A stretch of 64,000 nt of DNA, from positions 1 to 64,000 of the forward strand of contig NZ_LQOY01000152.1 of assembly GCF_002101675.1 (NCBI RefSeq), in the 5' to 3' direction. Both the position numbers and the translations under genes were made by a program. The notes below the pieces were generated by a model. That model worked only from the letters and a program-made list of their open reading frames with translations. It made no database searches and was not told the DNA's origin. Positions within the stretch are counted from its first letter, which is position 1. Each line of letters opens with the position of its first letter. Source of the stretch: Mycobacterium gordonae. Lineage in GTDB: Bacteria; Actinomycetota; Actinomycetes; Mycobacteriales; Mycobacteriaceae. Below, in pieces: positions 17,565-26,198 of this stretch.

Positions 17565-18956
17565 TCATGCTTCACTGAGCAGCTTTTCCAGCTGCTCGCT
17601 GGCCGCGTCCAGCTTCTTCTGGAACATCGACACGACCCGATCGCGTACCCGCGGCTTGTGCGACAACGGCGGCAGCAGCTCGGCCAGCAGATTCAACCGC
17701 GCTGAACTCAGCCAATCTGTCAGGTCTGGGTCATCGAGCCACCGCGCGAAATTGCGGAGGTCCGAGTGGGTCAGGCGCAGCCAGTCGATATCGCGGTCGG
17801 GGTGCGGAATCGGTTGACAGAGCTCGTTTTTCAGTGTGTCTCCGTCGTAGGCGAACTCCACGTGGGCGATGAACGCGGCGCTGAACACCTGCTGGCAGCC
17901 GCGCACGGCCTGCAGGGTGAGTTGGCCGCCGTCGAAGACCGGCGTAGCGGGGCGTTCGGGTGCACCGTCGGCGGTGCAGTCGATGTAGAGGGCCGACGGC
18001 TCGGACGCGACGGACCCTTCGTCCAGCACGATCGTGGTGGGCTCGAGGCGTTGGACGTGACCCAGCCTGACCACATCCTCGATGCGGCGCAGCTGCTCGA
18101 ACTCGGGCTGTGACACCGTCGCGCAGCGATACATCCGGGGCCGGACCGAAGGGTCCAGGCGAAGCAACGCGCCACCCGCTTCCAAGCGGTCGAACAGGTC
18201 GTCGATCGACGTGGCGGCCTCGATCGCTTCGAGGGTCGCGCCATAGTTGTCGCGGAACCGTTTGATGAAACTGGGGCCGGGTTGCAGCGTCACCCGGTCC
18301 ATCAGCCAGGAGTCCCGCGGTTTGATCCAGGTGAGGCGGCCGGCATCGACGCCTTGTCGCAATAGCCACAAGCACACATCCATGCCGGTCTTGCCTGCGC
18401 CGACGATCACGTACCGGTCCCGCGCGCCGAACTTGGGCAGGTCGTTCGGGGGAATGCAGTCGATGCCAGGGGCGACGGCATAGGGTGCCGGCCGCATCGA
18501 CGGCACGATGGCGCGCAGATAGGTGGCGTCGACGACTCGTCGCCGGACGTTGACGTCGTACTCAGCGCCGGCCAGGGTGCGAAAGCGCCCGTCCCCGAGA
18601 TACTCCGACATCGGGAAGTACTCGACGCGGCCCGTGGGCAGGAACTGTTGCTGCATCACGGCGTCGAAATAGGCGCACACCTCGCCGACCGGGGCCAGTT
18701 CGTTCAAACCCTGATTCCAGCCCACCACATCGATGGTGTTGTTGCCGAGAGCCCTCGAATTCACGCCGTAGTACGCCGAAGGCTGGTGCAGGCGGACGAA
18801 CGGGTATGCGGTGGTCCAGTGTCCACCCGGTTGGTGCGCCCGGTCGACGATGACGACCCGGGCCTGAGATTCGGTGATGACGGTGTCGGTGAACGCCATG
18901 CCCATGGCGCCTGCACCGATGACGAGGTAGTCGGTGTCCAAAGTGTGGACACTCAT
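17565..18956 (-). CDS. FAD/NAD(P)-binding oxidoreductase
   Basis: A 463-residue flavoprotein. The FAD-binding fold is at the N-terminus (DYLVIGAGAMGMAF, about 9-22), followed by DRAHQPGGHWTTAYPFVRLHQPS, as in flavin-containing monooxygenases. A second dinucleotide motif, VIVGAGKTGMDV, lies near 185. It probably hydroxylates or oxidises a lipophilic substrate. It resembles the uncharacterised Rv2000 and precedes the thioesterase-like gene by 13 bases, suggesting joint action on an acyl chain. The start at 18956 is divergent from an enoyl-CoA hydratase gene. Confidence 0.85.
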   Translation of the reverse strand: MSVHTLDTDYLVIGAGAMGMAFTDTVITESQARVVIVDRAHQPGGHWTTAYPFVRLHQPSAYYGVNSRALGNNTIDVVGWNQGLNELAPVGEVCAYFDAVMQQQFLPTGRVEYFPMSEYLGDGRFRTLAGAEYDVNVRRRVVDATYLRAIVPSMRPAPYAVAPGIDCIPPNDLPKFGARDRYVIVGAGKTGMDVCLWLLRQGVDAGRLTWIKPRDSWLMDRVTLQPGPSFIKRFRDNYGATLEAIEAATSIDDLFDRLEAGGALLRLDPSVRPRMYRCATVSQPEFEQLRRIEDVVRLGHVQRLEPTTIVLDEGSVASEPSALYIDCTADGAPERPATPVFDGGQLTLQAVRGCQQVFSAAFIAHVEFAYDGDTLKNELCQPIPHPDRDIDWLRLTHSDLRNFARWLDDPDLTDWLSSARLNLLAELLPPLSHKPRVRDRVVSMFQKKLDAASEQLEKLLSEA

Positions 18957-19029
18957 TGCGGCTGCTCTCTCATGCGCCCACGATAGTGCCTGCGAAATGG
19001 TCGCTGATCAACCCGGTAAGTTCGCTGGG

Positions 19030-19857
19030 ATGGGAGCCGATCTCACCGTCGCTATCGCCGATGGTGTCGCACTGCTCACCCTCAACCGGCCGGCGCGGCG
19101 CAACGCCTACACCGCGCAGCTCGGCGCGTTACTCAACCAGGCCTACCGCGCCTGCGACGACGATGACGACGTGCGGGCGATCGTGCTCACCGGTGCCGGG
19201 GAAGCGTTCTGTGTGGGGGCCGACTTCTCCGCGCCGGCAAGTCCTTTCGACTCACCGTCGGGTGATGCCTTCACCGCCTCGCCGACCGATCCCGCGGCAT
19301 TCGAACTCCGCACCCCGGTGATCGCGGCCGTTAATGGGCACGCCATCGGAATCGGACTGACCATCGCGCTGCAGACCGACATCCGGATCGTGGCCGAAGA
19401 CGCCAAATACGCTGTGGCACAAGTGCGGAGGGGTGTTATCGGAGACTGCATGTCGCATTGGACGTTGCCGCATCTGGTGGGCGGAGCCGTTGCGGCGGAG
19501 TTGCTGCTGACCGGCCGCACTTTCGACGGGCACGAGGCGGTCGCTCTCGGGGTGGCCTCCCGTGCGTTACCCGGACCGCAGGTGCTGGACCACGCGATGA
19601 CGATCGCGCGTGACATCGCCCGCAACGTGGCACCCATGTCGGCAGCCCTGAGCAAGCGACTGCTCTGGGATGCCATGGGCAGGGGCTATACCCCGCGCCA
19701 GGTCGCCGACTTGGAGACGCAGCTGCATCACCGGGTGATGGGCGGGGCGGATGCCCGCGAGGGCGTCGAGGCTTTTCTGCAACGCCGACCGCCGCACTGG
19801 ACCGCGTCGGTGGCGCGCGAGTGGGAACCGCTGCCCCAGCTGGGGGTTGACCAATGA
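19030..19857 (+). CDS. enoyl-CoA hydratase/isomerase (crotonase family)
   Basis: A 275-residue crotonase-fold protein. VALLTLNRPARRNAY opens the fold, GAGEAFCVGADFSAP is the first oxyanion-hole loop, and AVNGHAIGIGLTIALQTDIRI the second. In the usual glutamate position after the second loop (VRRGVIGDCMSHWTLP) there is no clear catalytic Glu pair, so isomerase or another activity is possible. The ATG at 19030 fits the family length; an in-frame ATG at 18997 is the alternative. It overlaps the esterase gene by 4 bases, beginning a run of tightly packed genes. Confidence 0.85.
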   Translation: MGADLTVAIADGVALLTLNRPARRNAYTAQLGALLNQAYRACDDDDDVRAIVLTGAGEAFCVGADFSAPASPFDSPSGDAFTASPTDPAAFELRTPVIAAVNGHAIGIGLTIALQTDIRIVAEDAKYAVAQVRRGVIGDCMSHWTLPHLVGGAVAAELLLTGRTFDGHEAVALGVASRALPGPQVLDHAMTIARDIARNVAPMSAALSKRLLWDAMGRGYTPRQVADLETQLHHRVMGGADAREGVEAFLQRRPPHWTASVAREWEPLPQLGVDQ

Positions 19858-20753
19858 CCAGCTGGAGAAGCCGGGCCATGCCCGCACTGCTTCGCCTGAC
19901 CGGACGGCATCGGCCGTACGCCAGCGCGGACGCTGCCCGCGCGCATATGCAACAGCGCGCCGCTCACCCACAGCCATTCGGTCCGCCGCCGCGGTTGCGG
20001 CCCAAGGTGACGATCACCTTGCAGCATGGATCGAGTTGGCCGATCTACACCTTGACACCGCCCGCGTCGAGGCCCGAGCTCACCGTGATTTATCTGCATG
20101 GCGGTGGCTGGGTGAACGAGATCACCAGTCGGCACTGGCAATTGGCGGCGCAGATCGCTCACCAGGCACGCGCTACGGTGATCGTTCCGATTTACCCGCT
20201 GCTGCCGTCCGCCACCGCCGCCGACGTCGTACCGGCTGTGGTCGAGATGGCGACTCAGCATGCCGATGTCTATCTGGCAGGCGACTCGGCCGGCGGGCAG
20301 ATCGCTCTGTCGGCCACGCTGTTGCTGCGCGACGAGCATGGCGTGGTCCTGCCCGGCACGGTGCTGATCTCACCCGCGCTGGACCTGTCGCTGAGCAATC
20401 CGGCCATCGCCTCGGTCGAGCCGACTGACCCGTGGTTAGGGCGCGACGCGGTGCAATTCTTCGCCGACCGCTGGCGCGGTGACCTGCCGGTCGATGATCC
20501 GCGGGTCAGCCCGCTTGCGGCCGACCTGACCGGACTGGGCCCGTTGACCGTATTCAGCGGCACCCGAGACATTTTGAACCCCGACGCGCGACTGCTGGCC
20601 GAAAAGGCCGCAGCCGCGGGCGTCGCCATCGAGTATTACGAGGAGCCGGGACTGCTGCATGTGTTCCCCCTGACTCCCACGCCGGAGGGCCGTGCCGCGC
20701 GGCGGATAATCATCGAGCGGATCGGTGGTGGAACCGAATCCACGAGGAGGTAG
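19854..20753 (+). CDS. alpha/beta hydrolase, hormone-sensitive-lipase-like esterase
   Basis: A 299-residue HSL-group (family IV) carboxylesterase, like mycobacterial LipH/LipI types. The oxyanion motif HGGGW is at 82-86 and the nucleophile elbow GDSAGG at 143-148 (Ser145). The acid is the Asp of FSGTRDIL and the base the His of GLLHVFPL. No signal peptide is present, so it is cytosolic or membrane-associated. It would hydrolyse short to medium acyl esters. It overlaps the hydratase gene by ATGA and is followed after 6 bases by an alcohol dehydrogenase gene. Confidence 0.92.
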   Translation: MTSWRSRAMPALLRLTGRHRPYASADAARAHMQQRAAHPQPFGPPPRLRPKVTITLQHGSSWPIYTLTPPASRPELTVIYLHGGGWVNEITSRHWQLAAQIAHQARATVIVPIYPLLPSATAADVVPAVVEMATQHADVYLAGDSAGGQIALSATLLLRDEHGVVLPGTVLISPALDLSLSNPAIASVEPTDPWLGRDAVQFFADRWRGDLPVDDPRVSPLAADLTGLGPLTVFSGTRDILNPDARLLAEKAAAAGVAIEYYEEPGLLHVFPLTPTPEGRAARRIIIERIGGGTESTRR

Positions 20754-20759
20754 TCGGCC

Positions 20760-21779
20760 ATGAGCATTCCTGATCGTCAGCAGGCGATGGTGATGAACGG
20801 ACCCGGCATCGCGCCGGTGGCCGTGGAACGGCCCGTTCCCGAACCCGGCCCGGGACAAGTGCTGGTCAAGGTGAACGCTTCGAGCCTGAACTTCCACGAC
20901 AACGTCAACCTGATGGGTCTGCTGCCCGGGCCCTGGCCACGGGTGCCGATGAGCGACGGAGCGGGCGAGGTGGTCGCCCTCGGCGCCGGCGTCGAAGATC
21001 TGCGCCTCGGACAGCGGGTGATGGGCGCCTTCAACCCGGACTGGCAGGACGGCCCGCCTACCCCGGAGAACAAGCGCGACTTACCGGGCGACAGCTGCGA
21101 CGGGTGGTTGCAGCAATACCGCGTCGCCAATGCCACCGGGGTGGTGCCGACGCCCGAGCACCTCAGCGACATCGAAGCCGCAACGATTCCGTGCGCCGCG
21201 GTGACGGCATGGGCCGCCCTCAAAGAGGCCAACATCGGTGCGGGTGACGTGGTGGTGACGCAGGGCACCGGTGGCGTGTCGCTGTTCGCGGTGCAACTGG
21301 CTCACGCATTGGGTGCCACCACCATCCTGACGTCATCGTCCGACGACAAGCTCAAGATCGGATCTGAGTTGGGCGCAACCCATCTCATCAACTACCGCAC
21401 CACCCCGGGGTGGGATGCGGAGGTGAAAAAGCTCACCGACGGGCGCGGCGCCCACCTGGTCGTCGAGCTCGGTGGACCCGCCACGTTGGCGCAGTCGCTG
21501 CATTCGACGCGGATGGCCGGCACCGTCGCGGTGATCGGGGTGCTCAGCGGATTCGACCTGACGCCCATCGCTGTCGCCGAGGTGATGCTGAACAACCTGC
21601 GCATCATCGGGATCACCGTCGGCAATGTGCGCACGCACCGGGAAGTGTGCGACGTGATCGCAGGGAATGGGATCAAACCGCACATCAGTCATGTCTTCGG
21701 GTGGGAGAAGTTGGACGACGCGCTGCGGGTGATGCGGGCCGGTGAACACGTCGGCAAGATCGCCCTCACCATTCCGTGA
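20760..21779 (+). CDS. medium-chain dehydrogenase/reductase, quinone-reductase-like
   Basis: A 339-residue MDR-superfamily oxidoreductase. A GroES-like domain (about 25-140) precedes the Rossmann fold, whose nucleotide motif is TQGTGGVSLFAVQLA near 165. The zinc-binding positions of true alcohol dehydrogenases are not evident (MSDGAGEV instead of GHEGAG), and the four-cysteine lobe is absent, so it is probably a zinc-free NADPH quinone/enone reductase. A GAGGAGG site stands just upstream of the ATG. Its stop overlaps the GTG start of the TPR gene. Confidence 0.9.
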   Translation: MSIPDRQQAMVMNGPGIAPVAVERPVPEPGPGQVLVKVNASSLNFHDNVNLMGLLPGPWPRVPMSDGAGEVVALGAGVEDLRLGQRVMGAFNPDWQDGPPTPENKRDLPGDSCDGWLQQYRVANATGVVPTPEHLSDIEAATIPCAAVTAWAALKEANIGAGDVVVTQGTGGVSLFAVQLAHALGATTILTSSSDDKLKIGSELGATHLINYRTTPGWDAEVKKLTDGRGAHLVVELGGPATLAQSLHSTRMAGTVAVIGVLSGFDLTPIAVAEVMLNNLRIIGITVGNVRTHREVCDVIAGNGIKPHISHVFGWEKLDDALRVMRAGEHVGKIALTIP

Positions 21780-23416
21780 CCGCCGAGCCGCCGTACTTCG
21801 ACCTGGGCAGCTACCACCGCCGGGTGGAGACCGTTGCCCCGCAAGCCCAAATCTGGTTCGACCGCGGCATGGTGTGGGCCTATGCGTTCAACCACGAAGA
21901 AGCGGTGCGTTGCTTCGAGCGCGCGTTGGAGCACGATCCCGATCTGGCCATGGCGCGGTGGGGCATCGCCTATTCGGTTGGGCCCAACTACAACAAGGCT
22001 TGGGAGGCGTTCGATCCGGTTGAGCTGGAGTCGTCGTTGTCCCGTGCCCGCGAGGAACTGGCGATCGCCACTCAGGGCCGGGCCGGCGCCGTCGAACGCG
22101 GGCTGATCACCGCTCTACAGGCCCGCTTCCCGTCCGAGGACCTGGATGCCGGGCGCCTTGCCTACGCTGACGCGATGACGGTGCTGGCCGCCGCCCATCC
22201 CGACGACATCGACGTACAGGCACTGGCCGCCGACGCGCTCGTCAACGTCACGGCCTGGGCGCTGTGGGATACCGCCACCGGCGCCCCAGCCGAGGGCTCG
22301 CGGGTCCTGGAAGCCCGGCGGATTCTCGAGAATGCACTGGCCAAGACGCAGGGCCGTACGCACCCGGGCATCTTGCATCTCTACCTACACACCATGGAGA
22401 TGTCGTCGACTCCCGAAGTCGCCCTGCCGGCTGCCGATCTGCTGCGTGGTCTGGTCCCCGACGCGGGACACCTGCAACACATGCCGAGCCACATCGACGT
22501 GCTGTGCGGTGACTACCGCAGCTCAGTGGATGCCAATACTGCTGCCGTGCAAGCAGATCGACGTTTCGTCGAGCGTGAAGGCCCGCTGAACTTCTATTCG
22601 CTGTATCGCGCGCACGATCTGCACTTCATCGTGAATTCGGCGATGTTTCAGGGTCAGTCGCAGATCGCGTTGCGCGCCGCCGACGAGTTGGCCGGCCAGT
22701 TGACACCTGAGTTGCTGAGTATCCAGTCCCCGCCGATGGCCGACTGGCTGGAGGCGTTCGCACCGTTGCGAACCCACGTGCTGGTCCGATTCGGCCGGTG
22801 GGAGGACCTGATCGCACAATCACATCCAGGTGATCCCCACTTGTATTGCACCACGGCTACAACCATCCACTACGGACGCGGCGTCGCCTTCGCGGCCACC
22901 GGGCAACTCTCCCGAGCCCATGCCGAGCGTGCCGCGTTCGCCGAGGCTTACGCGCGGATCCCCGAATCCCGGTATTTGTTCAACAACACCAGCCGCGACA
23001 TCCTCAGGGTTGCCGAAGCCATGCTCGACGGCGAAATCGCTTATCGTGAAGGTCGTTTCGACGAAGCCTTCGAGCACCTGCGGAGTGCGGTGCGGCTGGA
23101 CGACGGGTTGCCGTATGACGAGCCGTGGGGCTGGATGCAACCGACCCGGCACGCGTACGGTGCGCTGCTGCTCGAGCAGGGCCACGTCGAGGAGGCCGCC
23201 GCGGTGTACGCGGCCGATCTGGGGCTGGATCCCACGTTGGCGCGGTGTTGCCAGCATCCGGGCAACGTGTGGAGTTTGCACGGCTATCACGAGTGTCTGC
23301 AACGGCTCGGCCGTACCGCTGAGGCGATGATCGTCGGCCAGCAACTGGGTTTGGCGGCCGCGCGGGCTGACGTGCCGATCCGGGCGTCCTGTGCGTGCCG
23401 GCTCGAGGTGTCCTGA
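21776..23416 (+). CDS. tetratricopeptide repeat protein
   Basis: A 546-residue soluble protein rich in helical TPR-like repeats. The clearest are at about 30-63 (YAFNHEEAVRCFERALEHDPDLAMA), 425-455 and 465-495 (LLLEQGHVEEAAAVYAADLGLDP). No enzyme motif or membrane segment is seen. Such long TPR proteins usually act as scaffolds; the partner could be one of the neighbouring enzymes, since it overlaps the dehydrogenase gene by GTGA and is followed after 3 bases by hchA. The function is otherwise unknown. Confidence 0.85.
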   Translation: MTAEPPYFDLGSYHRRVETVAPQAQIWFDRGMVWAYAFNHEEAVRCFERALEHDPDLAMARWGIAYSVGPNYNKAWEAFDPVELESSLSRAREELAIATQGRAGAVERGLITALQARFPSEDLDAGRLAYADAMTVLAAAHPDDIDVQALAADALVNVTAWALWDTATGAPAEGSRVLEARRILENALAKTQGRTHPGILHLYLHTMEMSSTPEVALPAADLLRGLVPDAGHLQHMPSHIDVLCGDYRSSVDANTAAVQADRRFVEREGPLNFYSLYRAHDLHFIVNSAMFQGQSQIALRAADELAGQLTPELLSIQSPPMADWLEAFAPLRTHVLVRFGRWEDLIAQSHPGDPHLYCTTATTIHYGRGVAFAATGQLSRAHAERAAFAEAYARIPESRYLFNNTSRDILRVAEAMLDGEIAYREGRFDEAFEHLRSAVRLDDGLPYDEPWGWMQPTRHAYGALLLEQGHVEEAAAVYAADLGLDPTLARCCQHPGNVWSLHGYHECLQRLGRTAEAMIVGQQLGLAAARADVPIRASCACRLEVS

Positions 23417-23419
23417 TCT

Positions 23420-24292
23420 ATGCCCACCGACGCGGAACACCTCAGTAAAGACCCCACGCCCGACGAAGCCGAGGACAACGCGTTCTTCCCCTCGCCGTAT
23501 TCGCTGAGTCAGTACACCCAGTCCAAGACCGACTTCAACGGTGTAGCGCACCCGGGCGCGTACACCGAGGGCAGGTGGAAGGTGCTGATGATCGCGGCCG
23601 AAGAGCGTTATCTCCTGCTGGAGAACCACAAGATGTTCTCCACCGGCAACCACCCCGTCGAGACATTGCTTCCGCTGCACCACCTGATGGAGACGGGTTT
23701 CGAGGTCGACGTGGCAACGGTCACCGGTTATCCGGTGAAGTTGGAGTGGTGGGCGATGCCGCGCGAGGACGAGGCCGTGCTGGCCACTTACGAGGCGCTC
23801 AAGCCAAAGCTCAAGCAGCCCAGAAAGCTTGCCGACGTCGTTGACAACGACCTCGGGTCCGACTCGGACTATCTCGCCGTGTTCATCCCGGGTGGCCACG
23901 GCGCGATGGTCGGCCTGCCCGACAGCCCAGCCGTGGGGGAGGCGCTGGAGTGGGCGCTGAGCAACGACAGGTTCATCGTCACGTTGTGTCACGGCCCGGC
24001 GGCGCTGCTGGCGGCTGCGCGGGACAAGCAGGAATCGCCCTTCAAGGGTTACTCGGTGTGCGTCTTCCCTGATGCCCTGGATTCCGGTGCGAACATCGAA
24101 ATGGGTTACCTGCCAGGCCGATTGACGTGGCTCGTCGCTGAAGAGTTGAGCAGGCAGGGGCTGACCATCCGCAACGACGACATGACCGGCAAGACCCACC
24201 AGGACCGCAGGCTGATCACTGGCGACAGCCCGCTGGCCGCGAACGAACTCGGCCGCATCGCCGCTGATGCTCTGCTGCAAGCGGCCCGCTGA
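23420..24292 (+). CDS. hchA: Hsp31/HchA-like protein of the DJ-1/PfpI superfamily
   Basis: A 290-residue protein resembling E. coli HchA (Hsp31, about 283 residues), a glutathione-independent glyoxalase III, protein deglycase and holding chaperone. The nucleophile is Cys190 in [13 protein letters not shown], with His191 beside it and Glu81 in the [10 protein letters not shown] stretch. FIPGGHGAM forms the conserved loop. It detoxifies methylglyoxal or repairs glycated proteins. It is the last of the tightly packed run starting at the enoyl-CoA hydratase; the cupin gene follows after 24 bases. Confidence 0.9.
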   Translation: MPTDAEHLSKDPTPDEAEDNAFFPSPYSLSQYTQSKTDFNGVAHPGAYTEGRWKVLMIAAEERYLLLENHKMFSTGNHPVETLLPLHHLMETGFEVDVATVTGYPVKLEWWAMPREDEAVLATYEALKPKLKQPRKLADVVDNDLGSDSDYLAVFIPGGHGAMVGLPDSPAVGEALEWALSNDRFIVTLCHGPAALLAAARDKQESPFKGYSVCVFPDALDSGANIEMGYLPGRLTWLVAEELSRQGLTIRNDDMTGKTHQDRRLITGDSPLAANELGRIAADALLQAAR

Positions 24293-24316
24293 CAGCGCTG
24301 CTCTAATGTTCTGCGC

Positions 24317-24835
24317 ATGACAGAGGAGTCAGCGCGCAACTTCGTATCGCTGCCGGACGGGTCACACGGTCCGTTGTCCGCACCCGCTGGGCGGCTGCTG
24401 ATCACCGGAGTCGACGCCGTCGGTCGGTCGTGCGCGGCGCAGGACGGTCCGGTGACGCTGAACGGGTTCCCGGGTTTCGAGGGGATCCTGTTCTCGGTGC
24501 TCTATGCGACCGAGTCGGCTCCCGCGCTATCCGCTGGGGGCCGCAGCGCCGACATCCTGGACCTGGGGGTCCCGCCGGGCACCGTCAACTGGAAGATCAT
24601 CGATTACGGTCCCGGAGTAGCCTTTTCGATGCACCACACCGACACCGTCGACCTCGATCTCGTGCTGTCGGGCTCAGTCGACCTGATCCTTGATGACGGG
24701 CCGCATCCGTTGCAAGCCGGCGACACCGCTGTCGTGACCGGGGTCGATCACGCGTGGCGCACCGGGCCGGAGGGGTGCCGGCTGTCGGTCATGTCGGTCG
24801 GCGTCTCAGCGGAGACCCGCTCAACCGCCATATAG
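24317..24835 (+). CDS. cupin-domain protein
   Basis: A 172-residue protein with a cupin beta-barrel in its second half (about 95-160). MHHTDTVDLDLVLSGSVDLILDDG fits cupin motif 1, with the first metal histidines in HHTD, and AGDTAVVTGVDHAWR fits motif 2 with the last histidine. The N-terminal 90 residues are less conserved. Many such proteins are small-molecule dioxygenases or binding proteins; no substrate can be given. It lies 24 bases after hchA on the same strand. Confidence 0.85.
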   Translation: MTEESARNFVSLPDGSHGPLSAPAGRLLITGVDAVGRSCAAQDGPVTLNGFPGFEGILFSVLYATESAPALSAGGRSADILDLGVPPGTVNWKIIDYGPGVAFSMHHTDTVDLDLVLSGSVDLILDDGPHPLQAGDTAVVTGVDHAWRTGPEGCRLSVMSVGVSAETRSTAI

Positions 24836-24914
24836 CTGGAACTCGTCGCGGGCGTTTGGCGCTATCGCCGTTACAATCTGGCCTGAAACTGTATCGCATG
24901 CTGAGGGGGATGGC

Positions 24915-25253
24915 GTGGCCGATGACTGGCGTGGCGAGACGCTGGCCCATATCCGGACGCTGATCAAGCAGGCCGACCCGGACGTCGTCGAAGACTGGAA
25001 ATGGCGCGGTGTACCGGTCTGGTACCACGACGGAATGATCTGCACCGGTGGGACCTACAAGAACGCGGTCAAGGTGACCTTCGCCAAAGGCGCGGCGCTG
25101 CACGACCCGACGGGTATGTTCAACGCCAGCCTGGACGGAAACGCGCGTCCCGCCATCGATTTTCACGAAGACGACACCATCGACGATGACGCGTTCCTGG
25201 CGCTGGTCCGAGATGCCGTGGCGCACAACCAGTCGAAGAAGGTCGGCAAGTGA
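24915..25253 (+). CDS. DUF1801 family protein
   Basis: A 112-residue small cytosolic protein matching the DUF1801 (YdhG/YobT-like) fold. LAHIRTLIKQADPDVVEDWKW gives the N-terminal helix, and PVWYHDGMICTGGTYKNAVKVTFAKGA the central sheet. Members are related to frataxin-like and iron-chaperone proteins of Bacillus, but the function is not established. The GTG start at 24915 follows a GAGGGG site. It shares GTGA with the next gene, a double-hotdog protein, so the two are translationally coupled. Confidence 0.85.
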   Translation: MADDWRGETLAHIRTLIKQADPDVVEDWKWRGVPVWYHDGMICTGGTYKNAVKVTFAKGAALHDPTGMFNASLDGNARPAIDFHEDDTIDDDAFLALVRDAVAHNQSKKVGK

Positions 25254-26116
25254 GTGGTCAACCGCGAGACATCCGGGAGCTGACCGGCGACGCCGACGCC
25301 TACCGCGACGAGTTGTACCGGCGCTGGACGGGCCTGCTCAGTTACCGCTACATCGGACGCAACCATTCGGCAATGAACCTCGGCGAGGTCGACAACACGG
25401 TGACCATCCGCCGCGACATGCGCAACGAGGCCGGCGGCATCATGGTTGCCCCGCTCGCCATCGCATCGCCGGAGGGCTGTCAGACCGACATGGTGGCGGT
25501 GCCCAACCCGGTGATCGCCTCGGTGCAGATCGTCGACCCCGGCAACGACGTCGCCCGGATCGAGATCGTGGATTCGGGCATTGTCCACCAGGGTCGGACC
25601 ATGGGTTACGGGCGCTGCAAGATCGTCGATGCCGACAACCCGGAACGGGTGATCGCCTTCAACGAGGGGCAGGGCGCGATCATCGGCATCCCGCCGGAAG
25701 GCCTTGACCGGATGGATGTTTCGGGTACCGAGCTGGTCATCGAGGATTCGGCCGACCTACCACCGTTGTGGGCGGCATTCGGGGCTGCCAAGCGAAACGA
25801 CGGGCACTGGGTGTTGCCCGCGTTGAGTGCCGAGTACGCCTCACCGGATGCCGCGCTGCACATCGGCCCGCAACACGTCGTCCTGGAAACCGCCGCAACC
25901 GACCTGGTGGCGGACCTAGTCGGCACCCGCAGGGTGCAGGTGGTCAGCTGGCATGTGATGTTCATGTCACGCGGCAAGGTTGGCCCGTTCCGCGTCGAGG
26001 GCACCGCGCACCTTGGCGGCTCCGGACGGGTCGGGGTGCGGATGCTGCTGCACGACGAGGGCAATGCGGATAAGGCGGTGACTTCCGCAGCGGCGGTATT
26101 CGACGTGGTCGACTGA
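25250..26116 (+). CDS. double-hotdog, thioesterase-like protein
   Basis: A 288-residue soluble protein with two hotdog-like halves (about 40-150 and 180-288). SGIVHQGRTMGYGRCKIVD and GKVGPFRVEGTAHLGGSGRVGVRM resemble the central helices and strands of acyl-CoA thioesterases such as PaaI, but the catalytic residues are not clear. It begins with GTG overlapping the DUF1801 stop. The gene is convergent with mmpL, with 82 bases between. Acyl-CoA hydrolysis or binding is inferred from the fold alone. Confidence 0.7.
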   Translation: MSGQPRDIRELTGDADAYRDELYRRWTGLLSYRYIGRNHSAMNLGEVDNTVTIRRDMRNEAGGIMVAPLAIASPEGCQTDMVAVPNPVIASVQIVDPGNDVARIEIVDSGIVHQGRTMGYGRCKIVDADNPERVIAFNEGQGAIIGIPPEGLDRMDVSGTELVIEDSADLPPLWAAFGAAKRNDGHWVLPALSAEYASPDAALHIGPQHVVLETAATDLVADLVGTRRVQVVSWHVMFMSRGKVGPFRVEGTAHLGGSGRVGVRMLLHDEGNADKAVTSAAAVFDVVD

Positions 26117-26121
26117 CCTGT

Positions 26122-26164
26122 CGACGCGACGCGATCCCGTCGAGTGTGAATCTCACGACGCGAC
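26122..26164. repeat. intergenic repeat with dyad, between convergent genes
   Basis: CGACGCGAC occurs twice (26122-26130 and 26156-26164), flanking GTGA-atc-TCAC (26146-26156). The convergent position fits a terminator or a dispersed intergenic repeat; no T-run is present. Confidence 0.35.
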
Positions 26165-26198
26165 ACGCCGGTGAAGTGTCGCCACATCCCACTCGGCG

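Noticed and set aside
20760-21779. Classical zinc alcohol dehydrogenase
   Set aside because: The usual Cys/His zinc ligands and the four-cysteine lobe are not seen; a quinone-reductase-like call is safer.
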